A stretch of DNA of 64,000 nucleotides from Gammaproteobacteria bacterium (GTDB lineage: Bacteria > Pseudomonadota > Gammaproteobacteria > Nevskiales > Nevskiaceae): positions 124,001 to 188,000 of the forward strand of contig JAHZLQ010000068.1 of assembly GCA_022599775.1 (NCBI GenBank). The letters run 5' to 3'. Positions 17,315-25,988 of the stretch are shown here, one piece after another. Positions within the stretch are counted from its first letter, which is position 1, and every line of letters starts with the position of its first letter. The notes beneath the pieces are model-generated. The model was given only the letters and a program-made list of their open reading frames with translations, did no database searches and was not told the DNA's origin. Made by a program: the position numbers and the translations under genes.

Positions 17315-18082
17315 CTATTGTTCGGTATCCAATGACGGCAGTTTGCCGACACCGGACGGTGCCGTCGAATAGAACGCGATGCGTGCGTCGTAGACCTTGC
17401 CGGTCTCGGGATTCTGGATGTTGGACGGCCCGCGGTATTCGAGCAGGCGCTGGCTGTCCGGGTCGTAGCTGAGGATCAGTTTCGGCGCGACCAGACGCAG
17501 CAGCGAGGCGGCTTCGACCTTGAAACGGACCGCGGGCTTGCCTTCGAATTCGGTGTCGTCGATGCGCTTGGCGCGAAAGCTGTAGTCGCCGAGATTGCCG
17601 GCAGCCACGAAGGTGAACTTGATGGTCTCACCTGCCATCAGTTCTTCGAAGTGGGCCTGCAGGTAGTGATGGAATCCGGAATCCGCGGTCACGCTCTCGG
17701 GCTTGTCGATCGATTTCCGCTTTTGCCGGTCGCCATCGCGCATGAACATTTCGATGTCCTCGCCCGCCGCGCGTATTCCCTCCTCATAGTCGAGGTCGGG
17801 CAGGCTGAGTTCGTAGACCGGCACGAAGTAGTCCTGCCGGTAGTCCAGGAACTTTTCGCCGAGCGTGTTGCCGTCAGGATCGACATAGCGGATCGTGGCG
17901 GTCTGTTCGCGCCCGTCCTGCCAGTGCTGTTCGTGTACCTCGGTGTAGATGTAGCGATCGCTATCCAGATCATAGGCGTAGCCATAGAAGCGTTCGACGT
18001 GCGCGCCCGCCTCGGCGGCCGCGCCCAGCGAGCACAGCAGCAGCCCGATTCCAAGGCCCGCCGGCAAGATCATTCGTGTCAT
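17315..18082 (-). CDS. Exported protein of unknown function
   Basis: This 255-aa protein has a signal peptide (MTRMILPAGLGIGLLLCSLGAAAEA) and a predicted all-beta body with many charged/aromatic alternations (YIYTEVHEQHW, YFVPVYELSLPD, KLILSYDPDSQRLLEYRG). I do not recognise the family; a periplasmic lipocalin- or LolA-like fold is possible. It starts 2 bases after the metallo-hydrolase stop, so it is co-translated with a predicted lipid-active enzyme. Confidence 0.72.
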   Translation of the reverse strand: MTRMILPAGLGIGLLLCSLGAAAEAGAHVERFYGYAYDLDSDRYIYTEVHEQHWQDGREQTATIRYVDPDGNTLGEKFLDYRQDYFVPVYELSLPDLDYEEGIRAAGEDIEMFMRDGDRQKRKSIDKPESVTADSGFHHYLQAHFEELMAGETIKFTFVAAGNLGDYSFRAKRIDDTEFEGKPAVRFKVEAASLLRLVAPKLILSYDPDSQRLLEYRGPSNIQNPETGKVYDARIAFYSTAPSGVGKLPSLDTEQ

Positions 18083-18084
18083 CC

Positions 18085-19140
18085 TCAGCCTCCTGCTTCC
18101 GTCGTCAGCGGCGCAATTTCGATCGCTTCGCCGAAGTCCGGCACCTGGAAGCTTACGTCACTCAGGCCTCGTCCCCGACGCGCCGCGATCAGATCCTGCC
18201 GTGGTTGCATTTGCCCTTCGGCGGTCAGCTTGAAGGTGCCCCAGTGAATCGCCAGGCTGGTCTGCGCGCGAAGCTCCAGATGCGCCTGCACCGCCTCCGC
18301 GGGATTCATGTGTTGATAGGCCAGAAACCAGCGCGGCTCGTAGGCGCCGATCGGCAGCAAGGCCAGGCGCATGTTGCCGAAACGCTCATGCGCCCGCTCG
18401 AAGTGGTCGGCGTAGCCGGTATCGCCGGCGAAGTAGACCGGGCCGGCGGCTGTTTCGATCACGTAGCCCTGCCACAGGCTGCGATTCTGATCGCTGGGCA
18501 GCACGCTGCGGCCGGACCAGTGCTGGACCGGCACGCCATGAATCCGCCGTCCGTTCGGCAGGGTCCAGGCCTGCCACCAGTCGAGTTCGACGATGCGCTT
18601 GATACCGATCCCGCTCAGGAACTCGGCATCGCCCAGCGGGACCACGAAAACCGGATCGTGGTGTTCGGCAAGCCGCGCCACGGTTGCCAGATCGAGATGG
18701 TCATAGTGATTGTGGCTGATCAGCACGACATCGATCGGCGGCAGATCCTCGAAGCGGATCGCCGGCGGCCGATACCGCCTGGGGCCGATCCAGGACAGCG
18801 GACTGACGCGTTGCGACCACACCGGATCGGTGAGGATATTGAGGCCATCGGCCTGCACCAGCACGGTGGCGTGGTTGACCACCGTGGCGACGAGCCGGCC
18901 GTCGCCGACACTGGCCGCCGGCGCGGCGGCGGGCGGCTCGTCGAGATCGCGCATCCAGGGGCCGGTGTCGCCGCTGAGGTAGAAACGCAGCACCCCGAGC
19001 AGGGATTTTTCGAAGGGCTCGTCGTTGCTGAAACGCTTGCCATCGAAGTGATCGCTGACCGGCCCCTTCCAGCCTTCGCGCAGCGAGCAAGCGGGCAACA
19101 TCGCCACTGCCGCCAGCAACAAGGCGCGCCAGGAATTCAC
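18085..19140 (-). CDS. NAPE-PLD-like metallo-beta-lactamase-fold lipoprotein
   Basis: This 351-aa protein starts at the GTG at 19138-19140, which overlaps the preceding stop as GTGA; this start places a lipobox LPAC at Cys18 after VNSWRALLLAAVAM. The longer ATG frame would bury the lipobox. The catalytic core has SHNHYDHLD (HxHxDH), FAGDTGY, and YQHMNPAEAV...AIHWGTFKLT, closely resembling N-acylphosphatidylethanolamine phospholipase D and bacterial RomA-type hydrolases (family knowledge). It probably hydrolyses a phospholipid or N-acyl substrate at the envelope. Its coupling to a CFA-synthase-like gene supports a lipid role. Confidence 0.84.
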   Translation of the reverse strand: MNSWRALLLAAVAMLPACSLREGWKGPVSDHFDGKRFSNDEPFEKSLLGVLRFYLSGDTGPWMRDLDEPPAAAPAASVGDGRLVATVVNHATVLVQADGLNILTDPVWSQRVSPLSWIGPRRYRPPAIRFEDLPPIDVVLISHNHYDHLDLATVARLAEHHDPVFVVPLGDAEFLSGIGIKRIVELDWWQAWTLPNGRRIHGVPVQHWSGRSVLPSDQNRSLWQGYVIETAAGPVYFAGDTGYADHFERAHERFGNMRLALLPIGAYEPRWFLAYQHMNPAEAVQAHLELRAQTSLAIHWGTFKLTAEGQMQPRQDLIAARRGRGLSDVSFQVPDFGEAIEIAPLTTEAGG

Positions 19141-20183
19141 CCGCGCGGCTCGAACAGGTAGTGCCCTACGCCCCATTCATTGCCTGCGTCGTAACCGAAC
19201 AGCTCGGCCACGGCCATGTAGAACATGCGCCAGCGCTGAAACCAGATCGCAGCCTGTTCGGGGCCGTAGCCTTGGCGGAAGATCTGCATGATCGGCTCAC
19301 GCGCCGCGTCCATGCCGTCCAGCCAATGGTTGGCGGTGCGCTCGTAGTGGGTACCGCTGAGCCACCACTGGCGGCTCAAGCGCAGATCGTCCTGGAAGTG
19401 GGCCAGCAGATTCTCGGACGGCATGGTTCCGCCGGTGAAGAAGTACTCGCTCATCCAGTCGCTGCGTCCTTCGGACTGGAAGTGATAGGCGAGCAGCTTG
19501 TGCACGAAGATGTGTACGAACAGCCGCCCCTCGGGCTTGAGCCAGCGCGCGATCTTGGCCAGCAGCAGACCGTAGTTCTTCATGTGCTCGAACATCTCGA
19601 TCGAAAGCACACGGTCGAAACCGCCCGCAAGCTGTTCGTGCGCAAAGTCGAACTCGACAATATCGCCGGTGATGATCCGCAGATTGCCGAGGCCACGATC
19701 GGCGGCCTGCTGCTCGATGTAGGCGCGCTGGCCCTGCGAATTCGACAAGCCGGTGACACTCGAACTGGGGTAGTGCTGCGCCAGCCATAGCGACAGCGAA
19801 CCCCAGCCGCAACCCAGATCAAGCATGCGCATACCGTCCTCAAGACCGGCGCGTTCGGCATAGAGCGCAAACATCGCCTCTTCGGCCTGGGCCAGGGTCT
19901 CGCGTCCGCTCGGATACAGGCAACAGGAATACTTCAGGCGCGGCCCCAGATGACGGTGGAAGAACTCGGCGGGCACTTCGTAATGCTGCTGGTTGGCGTC
20001 CGCGGTGTTGATCGCGATCGGACTGGCGCGCAGTTCGTCGAGAAAACCATTGAATCGCGCCGAACGCAGTTCACCGTCCAGGCTGGCCTCATCGACCAGC
20101 CGCCGCTTCATCAGCTGGCGCATGCCCAGCCTCGCCAGAGGATCAGGCACCCGCCCGCGTTCACACCAATCGATCACGTCCAT
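19137..20183 (-). CDS. Cyclopropane-fatty-acid-synthase-like SAM methyltransferase
   Basis: This 348-aa protein has SAM-binding LDLGCGWG at 121-128, the substrate-loop signature YSCCLYPSG near 85-93, and the family segment SIEMFEHMKNYG. It is shorter than E. coli Cfa (382 aa) and lacks part of the N-terminal lipid-binding domain, so it may methylate unsaturated lipids without forming a ring. It is 29 bases after the DUF1295 gene; CFA-like plus DUF1295 pairs are frequent and suggest consecutive steps on one lipid. Confidence 0.85.
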   Translation of the reverse strand: MDVIDWCERGRVPDPLARLGMRQLMKRRLVDEASLDGELRSARFNGFLDELRASPIAINTADANQQHYEVPAEFFHRHLGPRLKYSCCLYPSGRETLAQAEEAMFALYAERAGLEDGMRMLDLGCGWGSLSLWLAQHYPSSSVTGLSNSQGQRAYIEQQAADRGLGNLRIITGDIVEFDFAHEQLAGGFDRVLSIEMFEHMKNYGLLLAKIARWLKPEGRLFVHIFVHKLLAYHFQSEGRSDWMSEYFFTGGTMPSENLLAHFQDDLRLSRQWWLSGTHYERTANHWLDGMDAAREPIMQIFRQGYGPEQAAIWFQRWRMFYMAVAELFGYDAGNEWGVGHYLFEPRG

Positions 20184-20212
20184 ATTGCTCTTTTCTTATA
20201 CCCAGTGGGTGT

Positions 20213-21001
20213 TCAGCCCGCCTTGGGCGGCCAGGGAATCAGGGCGCTGGTGGTCCGCACGTATTCGGCGTAGCCCGGCTTGCGCCGCGTCATCTCCTGC
20301 TCCAGCAAGGGCATGCCCGAGAAGCGGATCAGCAGGAAGGCCATCAGGCCGGGAGCCGCCAGCACCAGCCAACCCCAGGGATAGGCCGGACTCAGCGCCA
20401 GCGGGAGATAGGCCAGCCAGTGCAGACATTCGAAGAAGTAATTGGGATGCCGCGAATAGCGCCACAGGCCGAGACGGCAGACTTCATTCGGGTCGCGGCG
20501 CTGCGCACGGAAGCGTTCCATCTGGGCATCGGACAGCGCTTCGCCGCCGACGGAAAGCAGCAGCAAGGCGATCGCCAGGACAAAAGCCCAGGCCGGAGGA
20601 ATATCCGGCCGGAACACGGTAGCGCCATAGGCACTCGCCGCCAGGGTGAGCGTGAACAGGTTCTGGAACTGGAAGAACCAGAACATCTTGCGATCGACGT
20701 TCTCTCCCCATTGCTCACGAAACTTGGCGTAGCGAAAGTCCTCGGACTTGCGCCAGTTGCGGACCCATAGATGCGTCCCCAGGCGCAGGCCCCACAGACC
20801 GCCCATGAGCGCGACCGTCAAGCGCAAGGGCCCGGGCGCGGAGCCGAACACGGCGAAGACGGTCGCCAGCCCCCCCAGCGTCCACGACCAGATCGCATCG
20901 ACGATGCCGGCATTGCCGATGCGCCTCTGCAACAACCAAGCGACCGTCTTGGCCAAGACGGCGACGACCGCAGCGCACAGCAAAGCAGTCAGAAAATCCA
21001 T
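20213..21001 (-). CDS. DUF1295 membrane protein (steroid 5-alpha-reductase-like fold)
   Basis: This 262-aa polytopic membrane protein has hydrophobic segments near residues 2-20, 30-50, 60-75, 115-130, 135-155, 195-225. It carries the C-terminal family motif LWRYSRHPNYFFE and GYAEYVRTTSALIPWPP, typical of DUF1295 and related isoprenylcysteine-methyltransferase/steroid-reductase-like proteins. The ATG at 20999-21001 has an AAGGGA site 8 bases upstream; frames up to 21124 are not supported. It is the first gene of the operon ending at 15986. Confidence 0.85.
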   Translation of the reverse strand: MDFLTALLCAAVVAVLAKTVAWLLQRRIGNAGIVDAIWSWTLGGLATVFAVFGSAPGPLRLTVALMGGLWGLRLGTHLWVRNWRKSEDFRYAKFREQWGENVDRKMFWFFQFQNLFTLTLAASAYGATVFRPDIPPAWAFVLAIALLLLSVGGEALSDAQMERFRAQRRDPNEVCRLGLWRYSRHPNYFFECLHWLAYLPLALSPAYPWGWLVLAAPGLMAFLLIRFSGMPLLEQEMTRRKPGYAEYVRTTSALIPWPPKAG

Positions 21002-21222
21002 GGCGTGTTTCCCTTGGAACGGATGAGTCCGGCGCGGCACGAACGTTTTGACACCGGCGCTCCACCTTACATTGAACCCGTGATACGACCGAACGCCGTG
21101 CTTGGATGAGGGGTCCACGGCCAACGGTCGGAATTTCGTCAGAATTTCGTCGCGGCAGCTTCAGGTACTGCGGGCTGCGCTGCACCAAGATCGCCCCTCC
21201 AATCTGCACTTTCGGGGGAAAG

Positions 21223-21954
21223 ATGAAATTCGCTATGTTCACCGCGGGACTCACTGGCGCCGCACTACTCGGCGTGGCGCCGCTGGCGTCGGCGGTCGAC
21301 GCCGCCGCCGGGGCGCGGCTGGGAACCCTGGGCTATGGCATCGAAGGCACGATCGGCGTCAACGAACGCCTCAACCTCCGCGTACCGTTTTCGGTGCTGC
21401 CCTACGACAAGGACTTCGAAGAAGACGACATCGAATACAACGGCAAGCTGGATTTCAGCACGATCGGCGTGCTGGCGGACTTCCATCCGTTCAAGGGCAG
21501 CTTCTTCATCAGCGGCGGCCTGATGTCCAACGGCAACACGGTGAAGATCAAGGCCTCCGACAACACCGGCAACGAGGAATATGAACTCGGCGAAACCACC
21601 TACACCTCGGACCCGAACGACCCGCTGAATCTGCGCGGCAAGCTGGACTTCGATTCGCTGGCACCCTACGCCGGATTCGGCTGGGGCAATCCGATTCAGG
21701 GGAGCTCCAACTGGTATTTCCGATTCGAGCTTGGCGCCCTGTTTCAGGGTTCGCCCAAGATCGGGCTCGACGCTTCCGGCTCGGCGCAGGAGCAAGGCTC
21801 CGGCACCAGCTTCGAGGTCAACGGCAATTCGCCGGAAGCGCAGCAGTTCCAGGCCAATCTCGAAGACGAGCGTCAGTCACTCGAAAGCGACATCAGCGAG
21901 TTCGACATCTACCCGGTGATCAACTTCTCGCTCGGCTATCGCTTCAGTTTCTGA
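21223..21954 (+). CDS. Small outer-membrane beta-barrel protein
   Basis: This 243-aa protein has the signal peptide MKFAMFTAGLTGAALLGVAPLASA and a C-terminal barrel signature PVINFSLGYRFSF (terminal Phe). Strands alternate as in 8- to 10-stranded barrels (ADFHPFKGSFFISGGLM; FRFELGALFQGSP). GGGGGAAAG just upstream of the ATG decides the start against the longer frame from 21106. The role is unknown; it is divergent from the lipid-modification operon. Confidence 0.8.
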   Translation: MKFAMFTAGLTGAALLGVAPLASAVDAAAGARLGTLGYGIEGTIGVNERLNLRVPFSVLPYDKDFEEDDIEYNGKLDFSTIGVLADFHPFKGSFFISGGLMSNGNTVKIKASDNTGNEEYELGETTYTSDPNDPLNLRGKLDFDSLAPYAGFGWGNPIQGSSNWYFRFELGALFQGSPKIGLDASGSAQEQGSGTSFEVNGNSPEAQQFQANLEDERQSLESDISEFDIYPVINFSLGYRFSF

Positions 21955-22496
21955 GCCCGCGGGCCGGCGACGGCAGTGGCCACCAGTCCGTGGTCGTTCG
22001 TCTGGACACCGAGGCTGGCGACCCGGCGCTGCGCGGACTGGACTTCGTCCTGCTCGGAGCCGAACGCGTTTTTCAGCACCTGTTCGCCAGCCCGCGCCTC
22101 GGCCAGCGCTTCATCGAGACGCCCGGTCGCCTGAAGCGGATCGGACAAGGCCCGGTGGGTCGCCCCGATACGATTGCTGTTTGGCGGCAGGTGCTGCGGC
22201 ACCAGTTCCAGCACGCGACGCAGGGGCTGTTCGGCGGCGACGGTCTTGCCGTTGGCGGCCAGCGACATGGCCTAACCGATTGAAATTTACATTGAATCCG
22301 GATGCGCCGTGCCTCACCGAGTCGGTCGACCGAAGCCTGCCAGATGCGTTTCGAACAGGGCCTCGGCGATCTGGCTGCGTCCCAGCGCCAGCCAGGCCTG
22401 AGTGAGCCGGTTCATCGATGAAATGAGCCCCTGAATTTCATCTCTGTGCGGCGGGACATCAATGCGTTCGAAAACGCCGCCGTTCGAGCGAGCCAC
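21936..22496 (-). pseudogene. Decayed C-terminal remnant of a TPR-kinase paralogue
   Basis: Two broken reading frames (21936-22268 and 22314-22496) give TPR-like pieces: ALGRSQIAEALFETHLAGFG, and further on PNSNRIGATHRALSDPLQATGRLDEAL with AFGSEQDEVQSAQRRVASLG. The second aligns by eye with the end of the intact kinase gene immediately upstream (PANNLRLAWTHFGLGRLY, RAQGREVRAA, AFGSQDSRALEAQRLLRNP). Neither frame has a plausible start, signal or full domain. I read this as the leftover of a tandem duplicate after loss of its 5' part and frameshifts. Confidence 0.6.
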
Positions 22497-22525
22497 CGGG
22501 CCTTTTGTGTGCCGGGCGGCCCCGT

Positions 22526-25327
22526 TCAGAACAGACGCGGACTCGGGGTCGCGCTCGGATTGCGCAGCAGCCGCTGCGCTTCCAGCGCTCTCGAATCCTG
22601 GCTCCCGAATGCCGCTTCGAATGCGAGGTACGCCTGCTCGAATTGCACGGCGGCGCGCACTTCACGCCCCTGCGCACGATAGAGCCGACCGAGACCGAAA
22701 TGTGTCCACGCCAAACGGAGGTTATTGGCAGGCATGCGTCGTGATCCCAGCGCCAATACGCGGTCGAACATCGCCTGCGCCTGTACCGTATTGCCGAGAG
22801 CCGCTCGAGTCTCCGCCAACACCCTTGAAATCGAGAGACTCGCGGGGTGTTCCTCGCCGAGCTGCGCAACCGACAGTTCGCGCGCGCGCGTCAACAGCTC
22901 CTCCGCTTCGGAATAGCGGTTCAATCCATACAAGGCCTCGGCTTTGCGCAGCATCGCCTCGCGCGTCAGGTAATGTTGCGGTCCTCGATAACGCATGCGC
23001 CAGTCCAGAACCGTCTGAAAATAGGGCAGCGCCTCGGCGGCGTCGCCCTGACGCAGGCGAATCGTCCCCAACGCTTCGGTGCAGGCCATGCTGACCGGAT
23101 GCCGTTCACCCAGGGTCTGCGTGGATTGCGCCAGTACCGCCTCGAACAGCTCGCGGGCCTCCCCAAAGCGCTCGCGCACCAGCAGGCTGAGCCCATATCC
23201 CACTCGAATCCAGTACAGGCCCGGACTTTCGGCACCGAGGCTTTCGCTGAAATAAGCGTCCACATTGCGGGTCAGCGTATCGGCCCGTGCCCAGTCATGG
23301 GTCTCGTACAGGGACTGGGCCAGATCCCATTCGACTTCCCGCTGAAACCGCGGATTGTCGACGCCCTGCTCACGCAGGTCCGCCAGAATCGCATCGTAGT
23401 CCTCAACCGCGCGGACAAAGTTTCCGGTGTCGTAATCCAGCCGTGCCAGTCCATAACGAGCACGCAGCAGAGCCTCGGGACGCCAGGGATCCGGCAACAC
23501 CTGTGCAGACTCGTACAACTCGTCGAACAGGCGATGAGCCTCCGGGTAGCGACCATCTTCCAGTGCCAGCCAGGCAAGCCTCCGGAACAGGGATTGCATT
23601 TCTCCGGACTGCGGCGACAGACGTCCACGTGCATTGTCGAGCGCCTGGGTGTAAACGTCCCGTGCCTCATCGGTGAGGCCGAGATTGGCGTAGGCCTGCC
23701 CGATCGTCAGGCTCAGCTGCGCGTGCACGGTGGGCCGATCCTTGAGCGCTCCCAGGCGACCGGCGGCACGCGACAGTATCGAGTTCACCGTGACATTGCG
23801 TCCGCCGCCGGACAGGTACGGGTCCGCCGCCGAAAGCACGTCGTCGTTGAGAAAGGCGTTGATTGCATAGGCGGTGCCGGCCGCCGTACTGGCGCGGCGC
23901 TCGGCCTCGCGTTCCCTCAGGTAAAGCCAGAATGAAACGGCGATACCCAACACGAGGGTCGCCACCAGAGCGTACATCCAGGCCCGACGGGCGCGGGCGC
24001 GCTCCAGAGCCAGCCGGTCTCGTTCTGCCTGCTCCAGCGTACGTTGGCGCGCGGCCGCTTCGCGGCTGCGCGCTTCCACGCGATCGCGCCGTTCCTGCAA
24101 CGTGCGCAGTCGCTGCGCAAGCTCGGCCGCATCGGCCAGGCGGTGTTCCGGTTGAATGTCCGCGGCGCGCGCGATGTCCTCGCGCAGCAGTTCATCACTG
24201 ACGTCCCGCTCCCAACCGGGCGCCAGCGGCCGTCGCAAGTCACCGACCACGAACTGGAACAGCATGACCCCCAAGGCGTAGAGATCGGCCTTGACCGTCG
24301 GCAATTGCCCGGAAAGCACCTCAGGCGCGGTATACAGCAGTGTGCCCAAGGTTTCGCGCTCGCCCAACTGGGATTGCGAGAATCCGAGGCGGCTCAGTTC
24401 CAGCGCCCCGAGCCTTTCGATGTCGACACGGCCGCTGCCGAAATCACAGAGCAGCAACCTCGCCCGCTGCTGGCCAATACCCGACACCAGCACGTTTGCC
24501 GGCTTGAGATCCTTGTGCAGCACGCCGATCGAGTGAATCGCCGCCACCTCGACCGCAATTTCGGCAATCAAAGCCAGGCGCTCCGACATCGGCATGAGCG
24601 CCAGCCCGCCGCGTCCCTCCACCCAGTCGCGGAGGCTGCCGAGCGGATGGTGCTCGATCTCGATGAAACTCGGTGCTTCGTCCAGATTCCAGTCGAGAAT
24701 GTCGACCACTGGCAGGGGCGCCTGCAACGCGCCGCTGATCAGCCGGTAGATCGAAATTTCCCGCTTGAGGCTGGTCAGCCCGCGCCCATCGGTCGCGAAC
24801 TTGAAGACGCTCTGAGCGCCGCTTGAACGGTGCCGGCCCAACCACACTTCGCCGGCCGACGCCAGATGCTCCACGAGCACCCATTCCGGCCGCCCTGGCG
24901 GCGAATCACCGGGCCGGAACTGGGGAAGCGGCACGGCTTCCGGCGCGTCGTCGCACACCCGGACCGCCTGCTCGGTGAACCGGTAGCCATAACCATGTAC
25001 GGTCTTGACCAGCGCCTGCCCTTCTTCGCCGAAGACCTCGCGCAACTTGGTCACGCAGCGTGCGACGACATTGTCGGTGACGACCCGCCCGGACCAGACG
25101 GCTTCGATCAATTCGTCCTTGGTGACCAGTTCGCCGGGACGGCGCAACAGGTACATGAGCAGGTTGAGCGGCTTGGGTTCCAGGTGCAGCAGTACACCAT
25201 CGCGAAACAGCTCGCGCGTAGCTTCGTTGAGTTCGAACACCGAGAATTGCCAGCGCAACTCCCCCGCCGCTGGCGTCTGAGTTGCGATTTCGGCGTCCGG
25301 AGTACGGTCCGGAACCACCAGTCTCAT
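22526..25327 (-). CDS. Membrane protein fusing winged-helix DNA-binding, Ser/Thr kinase and TPR domains
   Basis: This 933-aa protein has an OmpR/PhoB-type winged helix at residues 28-117 (YLLRRPGELVTKDELIEAVW; VKTVHGYGYRF), then a eukaryotic-like kinase at about 150-405 with beta-3 Lys176, catalytic HKDLKPANVL (His271-Asp273-Asn278), DFG 295-297 and APE 334-336. A charged coiled-coil stretch spans 405-448, a single TM helix 450-470, and TPR repeats about 500-930. The key catalytic residues are present, so the kinase is probably active. Winged helix and kinase lie in the cytoplasm, the TPR part on the other side. The targets are unknown. The start MRLVVPDRT is the only ATG near the 5' end; no strong ribosome site is visible. 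Confidence 0.85.
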   Translation of the reverse strand: MRLVVPDRTPDAEIATQTPAAGELRWQFSVFELNEATRELFRDGVLLHLEPKPLNLLMYLLRRPGELVTKDELIEAVWSGRVVTDNVVARCVTKLREVFGEEGQALVKTVHGYGYRFTEQAVRVCDDAPEAVPLPQFRPGDSPPGRPEWVLVEHLASAGEVWLGRHRSSGAQSVFKFATDGRGLTSLKREISIYRLISGALQAPLPVVDILDWNLDEAPSFIEIEHHPLGSLRDWVEGRGGLALMPMSERLALIAEIAVEVAAIHSIGVLHKDLKPANVLVSGIGQQRARLLLCDFGSGRVDIERLGALELSRLGFSQSQLGERETLGTLLYTAPEVLSGQLPTVKADLYALGVMLFQFVVGDLRRPLAPGWERDVSDELLREDIARAADIQPEHRLADAAELAQRLRTLQERRDRVEARSREAAARQRTLEQAERDRLALERARARRAWMYALVATLVLGIAVSFWLYLREREAERRASTAAGTAYAINAFLNDDVLSAADPYLSGGGRNVTVNSILSRAAGRLGALKDRPTVHAQLSLTIGQAYANLGLTDEARDVYTQALDNARGRLSPQSGEMQSLFRRLAWLALEDGRYPEAHRLFDELYESAQVLPDPWRPEALLRARYGLARLDYDTGNFVRAVEDYDAILADLREQGVDNPRFQREVEWDLAQSLYETHDWARADTLTRNVDAYFSESLGAESPGLYWIRVGYGLSLLVRERFGEARELFEAVLAQSTQTLGERHPVSMACTEALGTIRLRQGDAAEALPYFQTVLDWRMRYRGPQHYLTREAMLRKAEALYGLNRYSEAEELLTRARELSVAQLGEEHPASLSISRVLAETRAALGNTVQAQAMFDRVLALGSRRMPANNLRLAWTHFGLGRLYRAQGREVRAAVQFEQAYLAFEAAFGSQDSRALEAQRLLRNPSATPSPRLF

Positions 25328-25353
25328 ATCATCACCAAGGCCTGCCCCGTGGT

Positions 25354-25381
25354 TTGACAGAACAATTTTCCCATATATTAC
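25354..25381 (+). promoter_or_regulatory. Candidate sigma-70 promoter for the structured RNA
   Basis: A consensus -35 TTGACA at 25354-25359 is followed after 16 bases by TATTAC (25376-25381) in an AT-rich stretch. Start would be near 25388. It lies just upstream of the kinase gene on the opposite strand. Confidence 0.45.
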
Positions 25382-25387
25382 GCAGGT

Positions 25388-25600
25388 TTATTGAACCCGT
25401 CAGGAATTCTTCACAAATCCATCAGTGAATCGGCCAGACCGGCGACGGCGGTGCACATACTCTGCACGGGCCTGCCATCTAGGCGACACGGCCCCGGCTT
25501 CCTAGCCGTGACGATTGTCTCATCGGGGGGTGAGCAGTCGACACCCAGAATAAAGGTCGTGTTTTCGCAGCTGAGGGCCACTTTGGTGGCCCTTTTCTTT
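25388..25600 (+). ncRNA. Candidate structured small RNA (about 210 nt)
   Basis: Successive hairpins are readable on the plus strand. They are GTGCA/TGCAC (25451-25467); GGGCC/GGCCC with inner GCC/GGC (25468-25494); CGGC/GCCG (25495-25508); GGGTG/CACCC (25528-25546); and a terminator GGGCCAC-TTTG-GTGGCCC followed by a T-rich tail (25575-25600). A TTGACA promoter precedes it. There is no sizeable ORF with a ribosome site, and I cannot assign it to a known RNA family. Limits are inferred from promoter and terminator only. Confidence 0.45.
25575..25600 (+). terminator. Intrinsic terminator
   Basis: Perfect 7-bp stem GGGCCAC/GTGGCCC with TTTG loop, followed by TTTTCTTTT. It is one of the clearest Rho-independent terminators in the window, yet no plus-strand protein gene precedes it. 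Confidence 0.8.
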
Positions 25601-25869
25601 TGCCGCCCCCCTCCCCGACCTCCCAGTAAGCCTGCAGCCGAAAGCCTCTTCAAAAGCCGTAGCCTGTGCCACTGTCAAAACGCGCGTCGCGCGGCACATG
25701 CACGAACGCTTTACTCGGCCGCTGCGGAGCGCACGCCAGCCATCCCAAGGGGCTCTGCCACGTGTCGTCTCGAACATCAAGAATGGCCGGGCAATCCCGG
25801 CCGTTTTGATGAGGCTTGCCGCTAGTGTGGCGTCCCGGAGGTCAGTGCAATCAATCGCGAAGGGGTGGT

Positions 25870-25940
25870 GCTGCGAGACAAGGCGCGAGGAGGAGGCATA
25901 GCCATCGCTATGGTGACGACGAGCAACGCCGTATCGCAGC
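25870..25940. repeat. Nested palindromic intergenic element
   Basis: Outer arms GCTGCGA (25870-25876) and TCGCAGC (25934-25940), inner GGCG/CGCC, and a central CATAGC-CATC-GCTATG hairpin (25897-25912). Elements of this general shape (AAGGCGCGA...GCTATGG...) are, from memory, dispersed in many gammaproteobacterial genomes. Only one copy is in this window. Confidence 0.5.
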
Positions 25941-25988
25941 GCCAGACCGAGCGAGAATTGATACTGATCTCTGGGACACCGCGCTAGG

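Larger units (their letters stand above)
25328..25988. other. 661-bp gene-poor region with candidate RNA and repeat
   Basis: No convincing protein gene is seen; open frames here have no ribosome site or family resemblance. The region holds a -35/-10-like promoter (25354-25381), a run of hairpins ending in an intrinsic terminator (25451-25600) and a nested palindromic element (25870-25940). The stretch 25601-25869 shows nothing recognisable. Confidence 0.6.

Noticed and set aside
25391-25825. Plus-strand 144-codon frame across the hairpin region
   Set aside because: It runs through a strong intrinsic terminator and several hairpins, lacks a ribosome site and has no family resemblance.
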